Counted from the first letter of the stretch, positions 8,176 through 17,678 are shown. The stretch: DNA of 64,000 nt from Actinomadura oligospora ATCC 43269 (GCF_000518265.1 NZ_JADG01000011.1:310001-374000); one strand, 5' to 3'. A program made the numbers and translations. Notes: generated from the letters alone by a model not told the origin.

Positions 8176-8212
8176 CCCCGCGCGGGCCGTCCTGGTTGGA
8201 CGGCGCGCGGGG
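8176..8212. terminator. Bidirectional terminator between the ParB-like gene and the P450
   Basis: A stem of about 15 bp with a small bulge (8176-8192 with 8198-8212) and a 5-nt loop. It lies between two convergent genes and can serve both. Confidence 0.75.
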
Positions 8213-8230
8213 GACGGTCCACCGGGTGGG

Positions 8231-9607
8231 TCAGGCGTCGTGGACGGTCATGTGGAGGCCGCCGCGGATGCGCAGGGACAGCATCGGCTCGGGTTGGACC
8301 GGGCGCTCCGGCACCGCCTTGAGGCGCAGGTCGCGGGAGATCAGCGCGAGGACGAACACGGCCTCCAGCATCCCGAGGTTGTTGCCGACGCAGAACCGCG
8401 GTCCCGCGCCGAACGGGATGTAGGCGTAGCGGGGCCGCTCGTTCGGGCGCGCCGGGTCGAACCGCTCGGGGTCGAACCGCTCGGGATCGTCCCAGTACTC
8501 GGCGTTGCGGTGCAGGGTGTACGGGCTGACCAGGACGTCCGAGCCCGCCGGGACGTGGTAGCCGCCGACCACGTCGTCCTGGAGCGCCTGCCGGGTGAGG
8601 ATCCACACCGGCGGGTACAGGCGCATCGCCTCCTGGACGACCATGGCCGTGTACGTCAGCCCGTGCAGGTCGTCGTGGACGGGCGGCCGGTCGCCGAGCA
8701 CCGTGCGGGCCTCCTCGCGCAGCCGCCGCGCCACCTCGGGATGCCGGTCCACCAGGTACAGCGACCAGCCGAGCGTGCTGGCGGTGGTCTCGTGCCCGGC
8801 GAGCAGCAGCGTGACCAGCTCGTCGTGCAGCCGCCGCGCGCCCACGGCCGGGTCGGGCTCGGCCCGCGTGGACGCCACCAGCCGGGACACCACGTCGTCG
8901 GCCTCGGGCGACCAGCCGGGGCCGCGCTCGGCGACCAGCCGGTCCACGACGTCGCGCAGCTCGGCCCTGGCCCGGCGGAACCGCAGCTGCTTGGGCAGCG
9001 GCACCCAGGTCGGCACCTTGCTCAGCGAGACCATCTCGAACATCGCCTGGTCCTGGACGGCCTCGAAGGCGTGCCCGACCGACGCGTCGGCCCCGCCGAG
9101 GTCGGCGTCCAGCAGGGTGCGGCCGAGCACGCCGAGGGTCAGCCCGGTCAGCTCGCCCGTCACGTCCACCGGCCCGCCGCCGCGGTGGGCCCGCAGCCGT
9201 TCCACCAGGCCCGCCGCCTCCTCGGCCACGACCCCGGCCTGCGCGGCGATCCGCGCGCTCTGGAAGGCGGGCTGGATCGTGCGGCGCTGCTTGCGCCACA
9301 GCTCGCCCTCGCTCGTCAGCAGCCCGTCGCCGAGGGCGCGGCGGGCCTGCTGGAGGCCGAGGCCCTTGTGGTAGTTGGCCGCGTTGTCGGCGAGGACGTG
9401 CTTGGCGTGGTCGGGGTGGTTGAAGATGTACATCGTGCGGGGGCCCGCGGCGACCCGCACCGCGTCCCCGTACTCGGTCACCGCCTCGGTCATCAGCGCG
9501 AGCCGGTCCCGGACGAGCCGGGCCAGCACCCCCGGCATCGCGCGCCGGGGCGGGCCGGGCGGCACCCGTCCGGTCCCGGCGGCGGGCCGCTCCTGGTGCA
9601 CGGTCAT
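8231..9607 (-). CDS. Cytochrome P450 of the PKSE locus
   Basis: 458 residues. The I-helix oxygen-activation motif AGHETT is at 270-275, the ExxR motif EAMR at 326-329, and the haem-binding loop FGAGPRFCVGNN places the ligand at Cys406. There is no membrane anchor or fused reductase, so it needs ferredoxin and a reductase; fprA at 53 kb is a possible partner. It is the last gene of the minus-strand run DUF1702-PKSE-thioesterase-flavin reductase-P450, 109 nt after the reductase, with a hairpin in that gap. It probably oxidises the polyketide or a derived part; the substrate cannot be read from the sequence. Confidence 0.9.
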   Translation of the reverse strand: MTVHQERPAAGTGRVPPGPPRRAMPGVLARLVRDRLALMTEAVTEYGDAVRVAAGPRTMYIFNHPDHAKHVLADNAANYHKGLGLQQARRALGDGLLTSEGELWRKQRRTIQPAFQSARIAAQAGVVAEEAAGLVERLRAHRGGGPVDVTGELTGLTLGVLGRTLLDADLGGADASVGHAFEAVQDQAMFEMVSLSKVPTWVPLPKQLRFRRARAELRDVVDRLVAERGPGWSPEADDVVSRLVASTRAEPDPAVGARRLHDELVTLLLAGHETTASTLGWSLYLVDRHPEVARRLREEARTVLGDRPPVHDDLHGLTYTAMVVQEAMRLYPPVWILTRQALQDDVVGGYHVPAGSDVLVSPYTLHRNAEYWDDPERFDPERFDPARPNERPRYAYIPFGAGPRFCVGNNLGMLEAVFVLALISRDLRLKAVPERPVQPEPMLSLRIRGGLHMTVHDA

Positions 9608-9644
9608 CGGGGTTCCTTCCTCCTGCCGAACTCCGGGCCGGTCA

Positions 9645-9688
9645 CGGCGCCTCGCACGACGCGGGTCAGGGCGCCGTGCGAGGCGCCG
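9645..9688 (-). promoter_or_regulatory. Hairpin between flavin reductase and P450
   Basis: A perfect 13-bp inverted repeat (9645-9657 with 9676-9688) with an 18-nt loop fills much of the 109-nt gap. It may weaken read-through into the P450, protect the upstream mRNA, or be a regulator site. Confidence 0.6.
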
Positions 9689-9716
9689 GTCCCGGCGCGG
9701 GCCGCGGCGTCGCCGG

Positions 9717-10343
9717 TCACAGCGGCACCTGCGTGGGCTCGGGGCTGAGCCTGCGGAACCGCCCGTCGTGGAACACCAGGGCGTCGGGGTCGCGGCGGCT
9801 CGCCGCCAGCAGGCGGCCGACGAAGATGGTGTGGTCGCCGCCGTCGTAGCCGCGCCACCTGCGGCACTCGAAGGACGCCAGCGCGTCGGTGACGAGCGGC
9901 ACGCCGGTGCGCTCGCCGGGCTCCCAGTCGATCGCGTCGAACTGGGCCATGCCGAGCGGACGCCGCCGGTCGGCGAAGTGCCGCGCGACCTTCTCCTGGT
10001 CGGCCGCGAGCACCGAGACGCCGAAGTACTCGGTGTCGAGCAGCGCCGCGTGCATCACCGCCTCGAGGTCCACGCACACCAGGACGAGCGGCGGGTCGAG
10101 CGACACCGAGCTGAACGAGTTCGCCGTCATCCCGTGCGGCCGGGCGCCGCCGCAGGTCACGATGGTGACGCCGGTCGCGAACGCGCCGAACATCCGGCGC
10201 AGCTCCTTGGTGTCGAACCGCGCGTCGAGCCCTGCGTCGAGCCCCGAGTCGAGCCCCGCCTCGGCCCCCGCCACGAGCCGCCCGTCCGGCTCGGCGTCCG
10301 CCGGACCGGGCACGGGCGGGGACGGGTCGGATGCGGCGGTCAT
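9717..10343 (-). CDS. Flavin reductase, SgcE6/HpaC-like, of the PKSE locus
   Basis: 208 residues. The first 45 are an acidic, repetitive linker (GLDSGLDAGLDA). The flavin reductase-like, split-barrel FMN-binding domain follows: RRMFGAFATGVTIVT, GMTANSFSSVSLDPPLVLVC and, near the end, GYDGGDHTIFVGRL. Such proteins supply reduced flavin to a two-component monooxygenase; SgcE6 does so in C-1027 biosynthesis. No flavin-dependent oxygenase is found in this window, so its partner is missing or encoded elsewhere. The ATG overlaps the thioesterase stop by 4 nt (ATGA), so the two are translationally coupled. Confidence 0.85.
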   Translation of the reverse strand: MTAASDPSPPVPGPADAEPDGRLVAGAEAGLDSGLDAGLDARFDTKELRRMFGAFATGVTIVTCGGARPHGMTANSFSSVSLDPPLVLVCVDLEAVMHAALLDTEYFGVSVLAADQEKVARHFADRRRPLGMAQFDAIDWEPGERTGVPLVTDALASFECRRWRGYDGGDHTIFVGRLLAASRRDPDALVFHDGRFRRLSPEPTQVPL

Positions 10344-10798
10344 GCCGTCCGCCCCGCGTCGGTGAGGGCGGCCGGCTGGAACGGCCGCAGCGCGCGGACC
10401 AGCGCCTCCGGCACCCGGGACGGGACGGTCCGGGTGTTCGGGCCGCGCATGCACGCGACCCGCTGCCGTCCCCGGGCGATGAGGGTCTCGCCCCCGCCCG
10501 GGTCCAGCCGGACGTAGTCGAAGCCGAACTCCAGCTGGGTCTGCGCGAGCTCGACCAGCCGCATCCGGACCGACAGCTCGTCGAACGCGGTGATCTCGGC
10601 GAAGAACTCGCAGTCCACCTTGAGGGTGAAGAGCTTCAGGTCCTCGTAGAGCTCGGCCAGCACCTCGGGGGCGAGGTCCTTGAGGAACATCTCCCTGCAC
10701 CGGCCCTGCCAGCGCAGGTAGTTCACGTAGTAGACGTTGCCGACGAGGTTGGTCTCCTCGAAGCCGACGATGTGCCGGTACTCGAAGTAGTCGCTCAC
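10340..10798 (-). CDS. Enediyne-type hotdog thioesterase (TEBC/E10 family)
   Basis: 152 residues. The single hotdog fold has the family signature near the N-terminus: FEETNLVGNVYYVNYLRWQG, then CREMFL. In the SgcE10/CalE7/DynE7 family these proteins hydrolyse the polyene or beta-keto product off the ACP of the iterative PKSE. The GTG at 10798 overlaps the PKSE stop by 4 nt (GTGA), and the gene's own stop overlaps the flavin reductase start. PKSE plus this thioesterase is the core pair that releases a heptaene-type product in characterised systems. Confidence 0.9.
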   Translation of the reverse strand: MSDYFEYRHIVGFEETNLVGNVYYVNYLRWQGRCREMFLKDLAPEVLAELYEDLKLFTLKVDCEFFAEITAFDELSVRMRLVELAQTQLEFGFDYVRLDPGGGETLIARGRQRVACMRGPNTRTVPSRVPEALVRALRPFQPAALTDAGRTA

Positions 10799-13700
10799 TG
10801 GCTGCCTCCGGTCAGGACGGCGAACACGACCGATCCGGGACGGTCCCGCAGGGTCGTGGCGAACGTGGCGACCCGGAGGCCGCCGGACGCGAGCACCGCC
10901 CAGCCCTGCCGGGGCCGCCCGGCGGCGGTCAGCGGCGCGTCGTCGGGCAGGCCCGCCTTGCGCAGGCACTCGGCGGCGGCCCAGACCCGGGTCGCCGCGA
11001 CGTCGGGCTCCTCGTCGAGGTCGCGGGCGAGGACCCCGGCGAGCCCGTGGTGGGCGCCGAGCAGCCCGGCCCACTCGTCCTGCGGACGGGTGGCCACGGC
11101 CTCGACGTCGCAGCTCACGGTCGTGTCGGACGCGACGCAGAGCGTGAGCCCGGCCCCGTGCGCGGCCGACAGCGTGCCCGCCTCGTCGGTCTCGGGCCGT
11201 CCGTCCGCGCGGTACCGGACCTCGACCGGGCGTCCGAGGGCCCGCCCGGCGGCCCGTGCCGTCCGCGCCCGCCGCGCCGCCACGTCCCCGCCCGGGGCAT
11301 CAGGTTCGTCCGGTTCCACGGCGACGGCGGCCTTCAGGCCGAGCACGTCCTCGACGGTCCGCTCCAGGTAGGAGCCGAGCAGCGGCGGGACCCAGGGGCC
11401 CCGGCCGTCGGTGCGCCGGACGGCCTGCAGGCGCAGCCCCTCCCAGCGTTCGACGGCGTTGCCGTCCGCGTCCCGGACGACGATGTCGTAGACGTAGGTG
11501 TCGCCGTCGCGCTCCCGCTCGGTCGCGCAGTACCGCAGGACGCCCTGCCCGGACGCCCGGTCGCCCGCCGGGTACAGCCGCTCGATGCCGGTCGGCAGCA
11601 GGGTCGCGTCGGGGACGCAGACCTGGTTGCCGTGCATCAGGGCGTCCCGCATGCCAGGGTCGCCGAGCAGCAGGCGGTCGGGGAGGAATCCGGCGAACCA
11701 GTCGGTCGGCTCGGTCGCGACGTCCGCGTCCACGTGGCGGGCCGCCGCGCGGTGGTAGGCGCGCAGCCGGTGGAAGCGCCCGCCCTGGAACAGCACCCCG
11801 CCGTACAGCTCCTCGGCCGGGTCCAGCGGGACCACGGGCAGGCCGTCGCCCACCTGCTCCGGCGGCCCGTCCGGCACCGTGGGGACGGCCTGGTCCCCGG
11901 TGGCGCCGAAGCGGAGGCGGGCGCGGAAGTGGTCGGTGGCGTAGCCGGTCTCGGCGCTGCGCAGCGCGACCTCGACGGTGTCGTCGCCGGTGACGGCCGC
12001 CGCGACGCGGACGACCGTGGTGCCCTCCGGCGGGACGACGACCGGGCGCTCGAACTCGGCGGCCTCGATGACCGGGACGTCGGCGCGTCCGGCGGCGGCG
12101 GTCCCGGCCTGGACCATCGCCTCCATCCCGAACACGGCGGGCAGCAGCAGGTTCCCGTCGAGGAGGTGGTCGGCCAGGTAGCGGTCGGTGCCCGCGTTCA
12201 GCTCCACCTCGGTGACCAGCTCGACGCCCGGGTAGTGGACGAGCGGGCGGCCGAGGAACCGCAGCAGCGGCAGGTCCTCCTCCGCGCGCCGGACGGTGTC
12301 GACGCGTCCGGTGCGCCCGCTGACCACGACCACCTCGGGGGCGTCGGGGTCGGCGAGCAGCCGCCGCATGATGTCGACGCCCTGGTCCGGCGGGATCGGG
12401 GTGATCCCGTCCCGGCTGAGGGACTCGACGACCGACAGCCGCTCGCCCATCCCGACGCCGGACCAGACCGACCACTCCAGGCAGAGGCAGCGGCAGTCGG
12501 GATGCCGTCCGGCGACGGTCTCGGTGAGGTCGGCGAGCCACTGGTTGGCCAGCGCGTAGTGCGCCTCGCCCGCCAGTCCGGCGCGTCCGATGATGCTGCC
12601 GAAGGTGACCAGCAGGCGCAGCCGGCCGGTGTCCACCGCGTCCAGGACGGCCTGGAGCCCGTCGATCTTGGGGGCGAGCGCGCCCCGCAGGGCCGCCTCG
12701 TCCAGTCCGGCCAGCCCGACCGGCTCGTTGCGCCCGGCCCCGTGCAGGACGCCGGTCACCGGGCCGAGCTCGCGTTCGGCCTCCTCGACCGCCGCGCGCA
12801 CCTGGTCGGCGTCGGTGACGTCCGCGCGCAGGTACCGGACCCGGACGCCGCGCTCGGCCATCCGGGAGAGGTTCCCGGCCAGCTCGGCGTCGGCGTCCGG
12901 GGCGGAGCGGCCGAGCAGGGCCAGCGCCGCGCCGGAGTCCTCGGCGAGCGCCAGCGCGCACTCGGCGGTGATGCCCTTGCCGCCGCCGGTGACCAGGACG
13001 ACGTCCTCCGGGCCGAGCGGGGCGACGGTCCGGGCGGCCCGGACGGGCATCGCCCGCAGGGTCGGCACCCGCCGGACCCCCGCCGCGTCGTACCGCGCCT
13101 CGCTGAACGCGGTGGTCGCCGCCGCCTCGGCGACGATCCACGGCACCGCCGCGAGGTCGTGCGGGACGGTCACGACGGTGACCTTGACCCGCGGGTCCTC
13201 CAGCCGCAGCGTCTTGGCGATCGCGCCCGCGCCGCGGTCGTGCTGGACGAGCACCAGACGCGGCCCGCCGAGGGCCGCCTTGGCCCCGGCGAGGACCGTT
13301 CCGAGGTCCTCCTCCGCGCAGTCGGGCGGCAGGCAGACCAGCACGCCGCCGCCGATCCGCGCCTCCCGCAGCGCGCTCGCGAGCGGAGCGGCGAGCGGGT
13401 GGCCTTCCGGGGCGAACACCCGCCACTCCCCCGCCTCGGTCTCGGACGACGCGTCCGGGACGGGCTTGGGCGTCTCATCGAGGTCGATCGAGAACGCGCG
13501 GACCCAGGACGCCGCGCCCGCGACGACCGGGGTCTCCGCCGCGCCTCCGCCCGACTCGGCGAGGGTGTCGAGGACCTCGGCGAGCTCGGCGAGGGTGGCG
13601 GTGGCGAAGTTGGTGGGCGCGCTGCCCGGCCGGACGCCGAGGCTGAGCGCGGCCTGGTTCATGATCTGGCCGACCGTGATGGAGCTGAGGTGCAGGTCGT

Positions 13701-16578
13701 CCAGGAACCGGCTGTCGTCGCGGACCGTCTCGGGCGGCAGCTCGGCGCGCTCGGCGGCGAGCCGCCGCAGGATCGCGAGGCCGCCGCCCTCGCCGGGCTC
13801 GACGGGCGCGACGTCCGGCGTGGCGTCCCCGGCGGGCCGGGCGACGTGCTCCAGGGTGACCTCGGGGGCGCGCTCGCAGGGGCTGGCGAGGAACGAGAAC
13901 TCCGCGCCGATCTCCAGCGGCCGGACGAACCGGCCCACGAACAGCGCGCCGTGGTCCACCGGGACGCCGCGGACGAAGGCGGTCCCGACCACGCGCAGCA
14001 GCGAGGTCAGCGATTCGTCGTCGGTGTCCAGGGCGACGGCCGGGACGTCCAGGACGGTCCCCGCGAGCGTGCTGAGCGTCCGGCCGGGGCCGACCTCGAC
14101 GAACAGGTCCACGTCCTTGCCCGCCAGCTCCAGCGCCTGGCTGAACCGGACCGGGTCCGCGATCTGGCGGCGCAGCAGCGCGCGCAGGTCGGTGCCGGGG
14201 CTCAGCGGCTCGCCGGTCACCGTGGACACCACGCGGCCCTCGACCGCGCCGAACTCCCGCCCGTCCAGCCACGCCTCGAAGGCGTCGGCGGCCGGGGCGA
14301 CCAGCGGCGAGTGGAAGGCGTGCGAGACGGCCAGCCGGGTGCAGCCGATCCCGGCGCGCTCCGCGCCGAGGACGACCGAGTCCACGGCCGCCGCCGGTCC
14401 GGCGACGACGGTCTGGTTCGGGCCGTTGTACCCGGCGATGACGACCGGGGAGTCGGCGAGGAGCGGGGTGACCACGTCCGCCGGGGCGGCGATGCCCGCC
14501 ATGGCCCCGTCGCCGGTGCTGTGCTCGGCCATGGCCCGGCCGCGCGCGGCGGCGAGCTCGGGCAGAGCGTCCGCGCCGACCGCGCCCGCCCAGTGCAGCG
14601 CGGTGATCTCGCCGAGGCTGTGCCCGACCGCGACGTCCGCGCGCAGGCCGAGGGCTTCCAGGACGCGCAGCCCGGCGAGCGAGCCGGTCGCGATGCGCGG
14701 CTGCGCGACCTCGGTCGCGGTCATGTCGCCGGTCTCCGGAAGCCGGACGCGGGAGTACACCGCGTCCGCCTCGGTGAACCGGCGGCGGAGCGCGCCGCCG
14801 GTCGTGGAGCGGCCCGAGCCCTGGCCGGGGAACAGGTACCCGACCCGGGCGGGACGGGTGACGTGGCCGAGGAACGCCGAGCCGTTCGGGGCGAGCAGCG
14901 AGGTCTCGCCCGCGTCGAGGGTCTCCAGCAGCCGCCGCAGGCCGCGTTCGGCCTCGGCGGGCGACGGCGCGACCACCGCCGCCCGGTAGGGGCGGTCGGA
15001 CAGCCGCCGGCGCGCGGCGTCCGCGACGTCGGCGAGCTGCGCGTACGACAGCGACGGCACCCAGTCGGCGAGCTCGGCGACGCGGGCGCGCAGCTCGCCC
15101 GGGGACCCGGCGTCGAGCAGCAGCAGCTCGGCGTCCTGCGGGGACGCGGCGAGCGCGCGGGTCGTGGCGTCCAGGCCGGACCGGCGGGTGGGCGCGCCCT
15201 CCACGACGATGTGGGTGTTGATGCCGCCGAAGCCCATCGCGGTGACCCCGGCGCGCACCGGCACGCCCTCGGGCCACGGCTCGGCCTTGCGGAGCATCCG
15301 CAGCGTCGCGCCGTCGTCGGTCAGCACCGGATGCGGGTCCACGCATCCCGTGCTCGGCGGCAGCACCTGGGCGTCCACGGCGAGGACGGCCTTGATGAAC
15401 CCGGCGACCCCGGCCGCCGCCTTGGTGTGGCCGATCATCCCCTTGATCGAGCCGATCGCCGCGCGCTCCGGGCCCCCGCCCCCCTCGGCGCGGGCTTCGG
15501 AGAGCGCGGTCAGCTCGGTGGTGTCGCCGACGGCGGTGCCGGTGCCGTGCCCCTCGAACAGCGCGACGGTGTCGACGCCGAACCCGGCCTTCTCGTAGGC
15601 GCGCCGGAGCGCCAGCCGGTAGCCGCTCACCTCGGGACGGGTGATGCCGCCCTTGCCGTCGGACGAGATGCCCCACCCGGCGACGGTCGCGTAGACGCGG
15701 CGGCCCTGCGCGCGGGCCTCGTCCTCGCGCATGAGGACGACCATGCCGCAGCCCTCGCCGGGCCAGAAGCCGTTGGAGTCGCGGTCGTACACCCGCATCT
15801 CGCGGCGGGCGAGCGCGCCGGTCTTGGCGAAACCGATGATCTCGAACGGGTCGATGGACAGGTCCACGCCGCCCGCGACCACGACGTCCAGCTCGCCCTC
15901 CAGCAGCGCCCGGCAGCCGGTCGCCACCGACAGCAGCGAGGACGAGCAGGCCCCGTCGACGGTGTAGCCGCCGCCCTTGAGGTCGAAGTAGTTGCAGACG
16001 CGGCCCGCGATCGTGTTGGACAGGCCGCCCGCGAGGCTGTCCTCGTCGATGGCCGGGAAGGGCTCCTTGTACCGTTCCTCCAGCTCGGCCATGAACGGCC
16101 CGAGCCGGTCGTCCTCCCAGCCCTGGTCGCGCAGCGCGGCGGCCAGGGTCCGGCGGACGTACGGCCAGCGCAGCCGCATCAGGTTCGCGCGGGCGAACTC
16201 GCCGGTGAGGGTGTTGCCGACGACGACGCCGGTCCGCTCGCGCGGGAGGCCCTCACCGTCCTGGAATCCCGCGTCGGCGAGCGCCCGGCCCGCCACGTCC
16301 AGCGCCAGCCAGTGGGTCAGGTCGGTGGAGCGGTAGGTGCTGCCCGCGATCCGGTGTCCGACGCGGTCGAACTCGTAGCCCTCGATGACGGCGGCGTTGC
16401 GGGCGTAGAAGCGGTCGGGCGCGGCGGGGTCGGGGTCCCAGTAGTCCTCCAGCCGCATCCGCTCGTCCGGAAGCCGCCGGAAGGCGCGCCTCCCGGCGAG
16501 GACGTTCTCCCACAGCTCGCGCGGCGAGGCGGCGTCGGGGTACCGGCACGCCAGGCCGACAACGGCGATCCTGCTCAT
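10795..16578 (-). CDS. pksE: Enediyne-type iterative polyketide synthase (PKSE)
   Basis: 1927 residues, the usual PKSE length. Domains: KS with Cys211 (DGACSSSL), His344 (HGTGT) and His384 (GHTKAAAG); AT with Ser654 (GHSLGE); ACP with the carrier serine at 965/966 (DDLHLSSITVGQ); KR with VTGGGKG near 1200; DH with His1471 (ADHLLDGN); and a C-terminal phosphopantetheinyl transferase (SCDVEAV near 1824, WAAAECLRKAG). The fused PPTase and the KS-AT-ACP-KR-DH order are diagnostic of PKSE. The ATG at 16578 gives the normal N-terminus SRIAVVGLACRYPDA and has AGGGA upstream. An in-frame GTG at 16701 overlaps the previous stop (GTGA) and would add 41 low-complexity residues. All visible catalytic residues are intact. 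Confidence 0.93.
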   Translation of the reverse strand: MSRIAVVGLACRYPDAASPRELWENVLAGRRAFRRLPDERMRLEDYWDPDPAAPDRFYARNAAVIEGYEFDRVGHRIAGSTYRSTDLTHWLALDVAGRALADAGFQDGEGLPRERTGVVVGNTLTGEFARANLMRLRWPYVRRTLAAALRDQGWEDDRLGPFMAELEERYKEPFPAIDEDSLAGGLSNTIAGRVCNYFDLKGGGYTVDGACSSSLLSVATGCRALLEGELDVVVAGGVDLSIDPFEIIGFAKTGALARREMRVYDRDSNGFWPGEGCGMVVLMREDEARAQGRRVYATVAGWGISSDGKGGITRPEVSGYRLALRRAYEKAGFGVDTVALFEGHGTGTAVGDTTELTALSEARAEGGGGPERAAIGSIKGMIGHTKAAAGVAGFIKAVLAVDAQVLPPSTGCVDPHPVLTDDGATLRMLRKAEPWPEGVPVRAGVTAMGFGGINTHIVVEGAPTRRSGLDATTRALAASPQDAELLLLDAGSPGELRARVAELADWVPSLSYAQLADVADAARRRLSDRPYRAAVVAPSPAEAERGLRRLLETLDAGETSLLAPNGSAFLGHVTRPARVGYLFPGQGSGRSTTGGALRRRFTEADAVYSRVRLPETGDMTATEVAQPRIATGSLAGLRVLEALGLRADVAVGHSLGEITALHWAGAVGADALPELAAARGRAMAEHSTGDGAMAGIAAPADVVTPLLADSPVVIAGYNGPNQTVVAGPAAAVDSVVLGAERAGIGCTRLAVSHAFHSPLVAPAADAFEAWLDGREFGAVEGRVVSTVTGEPLSPGTDLRALLRRQIADPVRFSQALELAGKDVDLFVEVGPGRTLSTLAGTVLDVPAVALDTDDESLTSLLRVVGTAFVRGVPVDHGALFVGRFVRPLEIGAEFSFLASPCERAPEVTLEHVARPAGDATPDVAPVEPGEGGGLAILRRLAAERAELPPETVRDDSRFLDDLHLSSITVGQIMNQAALSLGVRPGSAPTNFATATLAELAEVLDTLAESGGGAAETPVVAGAASWVRAFSIDLDETPKPVPDASSETEAGEWRVFAPEGHPLAAPLASALREARIGGGVLVCLPPDCAEEDLGTVLAGAKAALGGPRLVLVQHDRGAGAIAKTLRLEDPRVKVTVVTVPHDLAAVPWIVAEAAATTAFSEARYDAAGVRRVPTLRAMPVRAARTVAPLGPEDVVLVTGGGKGITAECALALAEDSGAALALLGRSAPDADAELAGNLSRMAERGVRVRYLRADVTDADQVRAAVEEAERELGPVTGVLHGAGRNEPVGLAGLDEAALRGALAPKIDGLQAVLDAVDTGRLRLLVTFGSIIGRAGLAGEAHYALANQWLADLTETVAGRHPDCRCLCLEWSVWSGVGMGERLSVVESLSRDGITPIPPDQGVDIMRRLLADPDAPEVVVVSGRTGRVDTVRRAEEDLPLLRFLGRPLVHYPGVELVTEVELNAGTDRYLADHLLDGNLLLPAVFGMEAMVQAGTAAAGRADVPVIEAAEFERPVVVPPEGTTVVRVAAAVTGDDTVEVALRSAETGYATDHFRARLRFGATGDQAVPTVPDGPPEQVGDGLPVVPLDPAEELYGGVLFQGGRFHRLRAYHRAAARHVDADVATEPTDWFAGFLPDRLLLGDPGMRDALMHGNQVCVPDATLLPTGIERLYPAGDRASGQGVLRYCATERERDGDTYVYDIVVRDADGNAVERWEGLRLQAVRRTDGRGPWVPPLLGSYLERTVEDVLGLKAAVAVEPDEPDAPGGDVAARRARTARAAGRALGRPVEVRYRADGRPETDEAGTLSAAHGAGLTLCVASDTTVSCDVEAVATRPQDEWAGLLGAHHGLAGVLARDLDEEPDVAATRVWAAAECLRKAGLPDDAPLTAAGRPRQGWAVLASGGLRVATFATTLRDRPGSVVFAVLTGGSQ

Positions 16579-16625
16579 GCGAAATCCCTGTTCTCCCTGC
16601 TCGTCCGGCACGTCGTGTCCCGCGA

Positions 16626-16661
16626 CCGAGACGCCGCCCGCGCGGACGCCGCTCGTCTCGG
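16626..16661 (-). promoter_or_regulatory. Inverted repeat between DUF1702 gene and PKSE
   Basis: 8-bp perfect arms CCGAGACG and CGTCTCGG (16626-16633 with 16654-16661) with a 20-nt centre. The 119-nt gap also holds the alternative GTG start of the PKSE, so the repeat is either leader or coding sequence. Confidence 0.4.
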
Positions 16662-16697
16662 CGGCGCCCGTCCCGGGGGCGCTGGTCCCTGCGGCGC

Positions 16698-17678
16698 TCA
16701 CGCGAACTCGGCGGCGATGCGCTGCCGCCACGTCTCGTAGGCGGGCACGAGGCCGCTCCTGCCCTGGGGCGGATGGTCGGCGTCCTCCGGCAGCTGCTCC
16801 GCGCAGACCATGGCGGCGCGCTCCGGGGTCGTCCCGCAGAACACCTGGGTGGCCAGGCCCACGTGCGGCACCATCAGGCCGGCGCGCAGCCGGGCCTCGG
16901 CGCCGAACGCGCTGCCCTGCGCGAGGATCGGCCGGTGCGCCCCGGCGCGCTCGCGCAGCCGGACCAGTTCCTTCTCCTCGACGCCGCCCGCGTAGGTGGC
17001 GGCCAGGCCGACGCCGCCGTACAGGTCGGAATGGCGGTGCTCGGGGAAGCCGTCGACGGTGTCGGCGACGAGTTCGGCGTCGGTGCCGCACACGAACCAC
17101 AGCGCGCGGCCGATGCCCTGGTCGATCACCCGAAGCGGGTAGCCGTCCGGCCCCGAGCCGCCGGGCCAGGGGAAGGACGCCTCGCGGAACCGCTCCCGGA
17201 CGTACCGGTCGGTGTGGAAGTACGCCTGGTGGAAGCCGTAGCCGTCCAGGACGAGCCACCGCAGCAACGGGTCGGGCGCGTGCAGCGTCCGCCACCGGAA
17301 CCGGGGCAGCCGGGCCATCGCCCAGCCGATCCCCACATAGGCCATGTAGACGTGGGGGGCGCCGGGGCCCGCGAGGAACTCCTCGGTCCGGCCACGGCCG
17401 CCGCCGGGCAGCCCGTCCAGGACGGCGAGGCCCATCGCCGCGCCCTCGTAGGCGAACCCGCGAAAGCGCGTCGGCACCTGGTCGAGCCGTTCCTTCGTGG
17501 CCGCCGCCGAGGGGGCCTCCATCGCGTCCGCGTAGGCGTCCACGAAGGTCGCGCCTATCGTCTCCAGCAGGCCGCGCGCCTCAGGATTCTTCACATGGAA
17601 ACCACGGACGTCCATCCGCGTCTCAGATTTCTTCGGCGTGAGAATCCGGCTGCGGAGCCTGCGCCACTGATTCGCCAA
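16698..17678 (-). CDS. DUF1702 protein, enediyne UNBL/E3-type, copy A
   Basis: 326 residues. Family motifs shared with copy B include RGFAYEGA, DGYGFHQAYFHTDRYV, DQGIGRALWF, GVGLAATYAGG and the C-terminal VPAYETWR. DUF1702 proteins are part of the conserved enediyne warhead cassette (UNBL/E3); their biochemical role is unknown. The gene starts the polyketide operon: it lies 119 nt before the PKSE and is separated from copy B by an intrinsic terminator, so a promoter should lie between 17679 and 17790. The N-terminus is basic (RRLRSRILTPKK) with no clear signal peptide. Confidence 0.85.
   Translation of the reverse strand: MANQWRRLRSRILTPKKSETRMDVRGFHVKNPEARGLLETIGATFVDAYADAMEAPSAAATKERLDQVPTRFRGFAYEGAAMGLAVLDGLPGGGRGRTEEFLAGPGAPHVYMAYVGIGWAMARLPRFRWRTLHAPDPLLRWLVLDGYGFHQAYFHTDRYVRERFREASFPWPGGSGPDGYPLRVIDQGIGRALWFVCGTDAELVADTVDGFPEHRHSDLYGGVGLAATYAGGVEEKELVRLRERAGAHRPILAQGSAFGAEARLRAGLMVPHVGLATQVFCGTTPERAAMVCAEQLPEDADHPPQGRSGLVPAYETWRQRIAAEFA

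Noticed and set aside
11047..16740. Very long open frame on the + strand (1897 codons) opposite the PKSE
   Set aside because: It has no domain character, is Arg/Gly/Val/Ala-rich as expected from the GC3 skew of the real gene, and lies wholly antisense to an intact PKSE.
16579..17295. N-terminal extension of the PKSE frame beyond 16701
   Set aside because: It overlaps the DUF1702-A gene in another frame and has no KS-like sequence; PKSE proteins begin at the KS domain.
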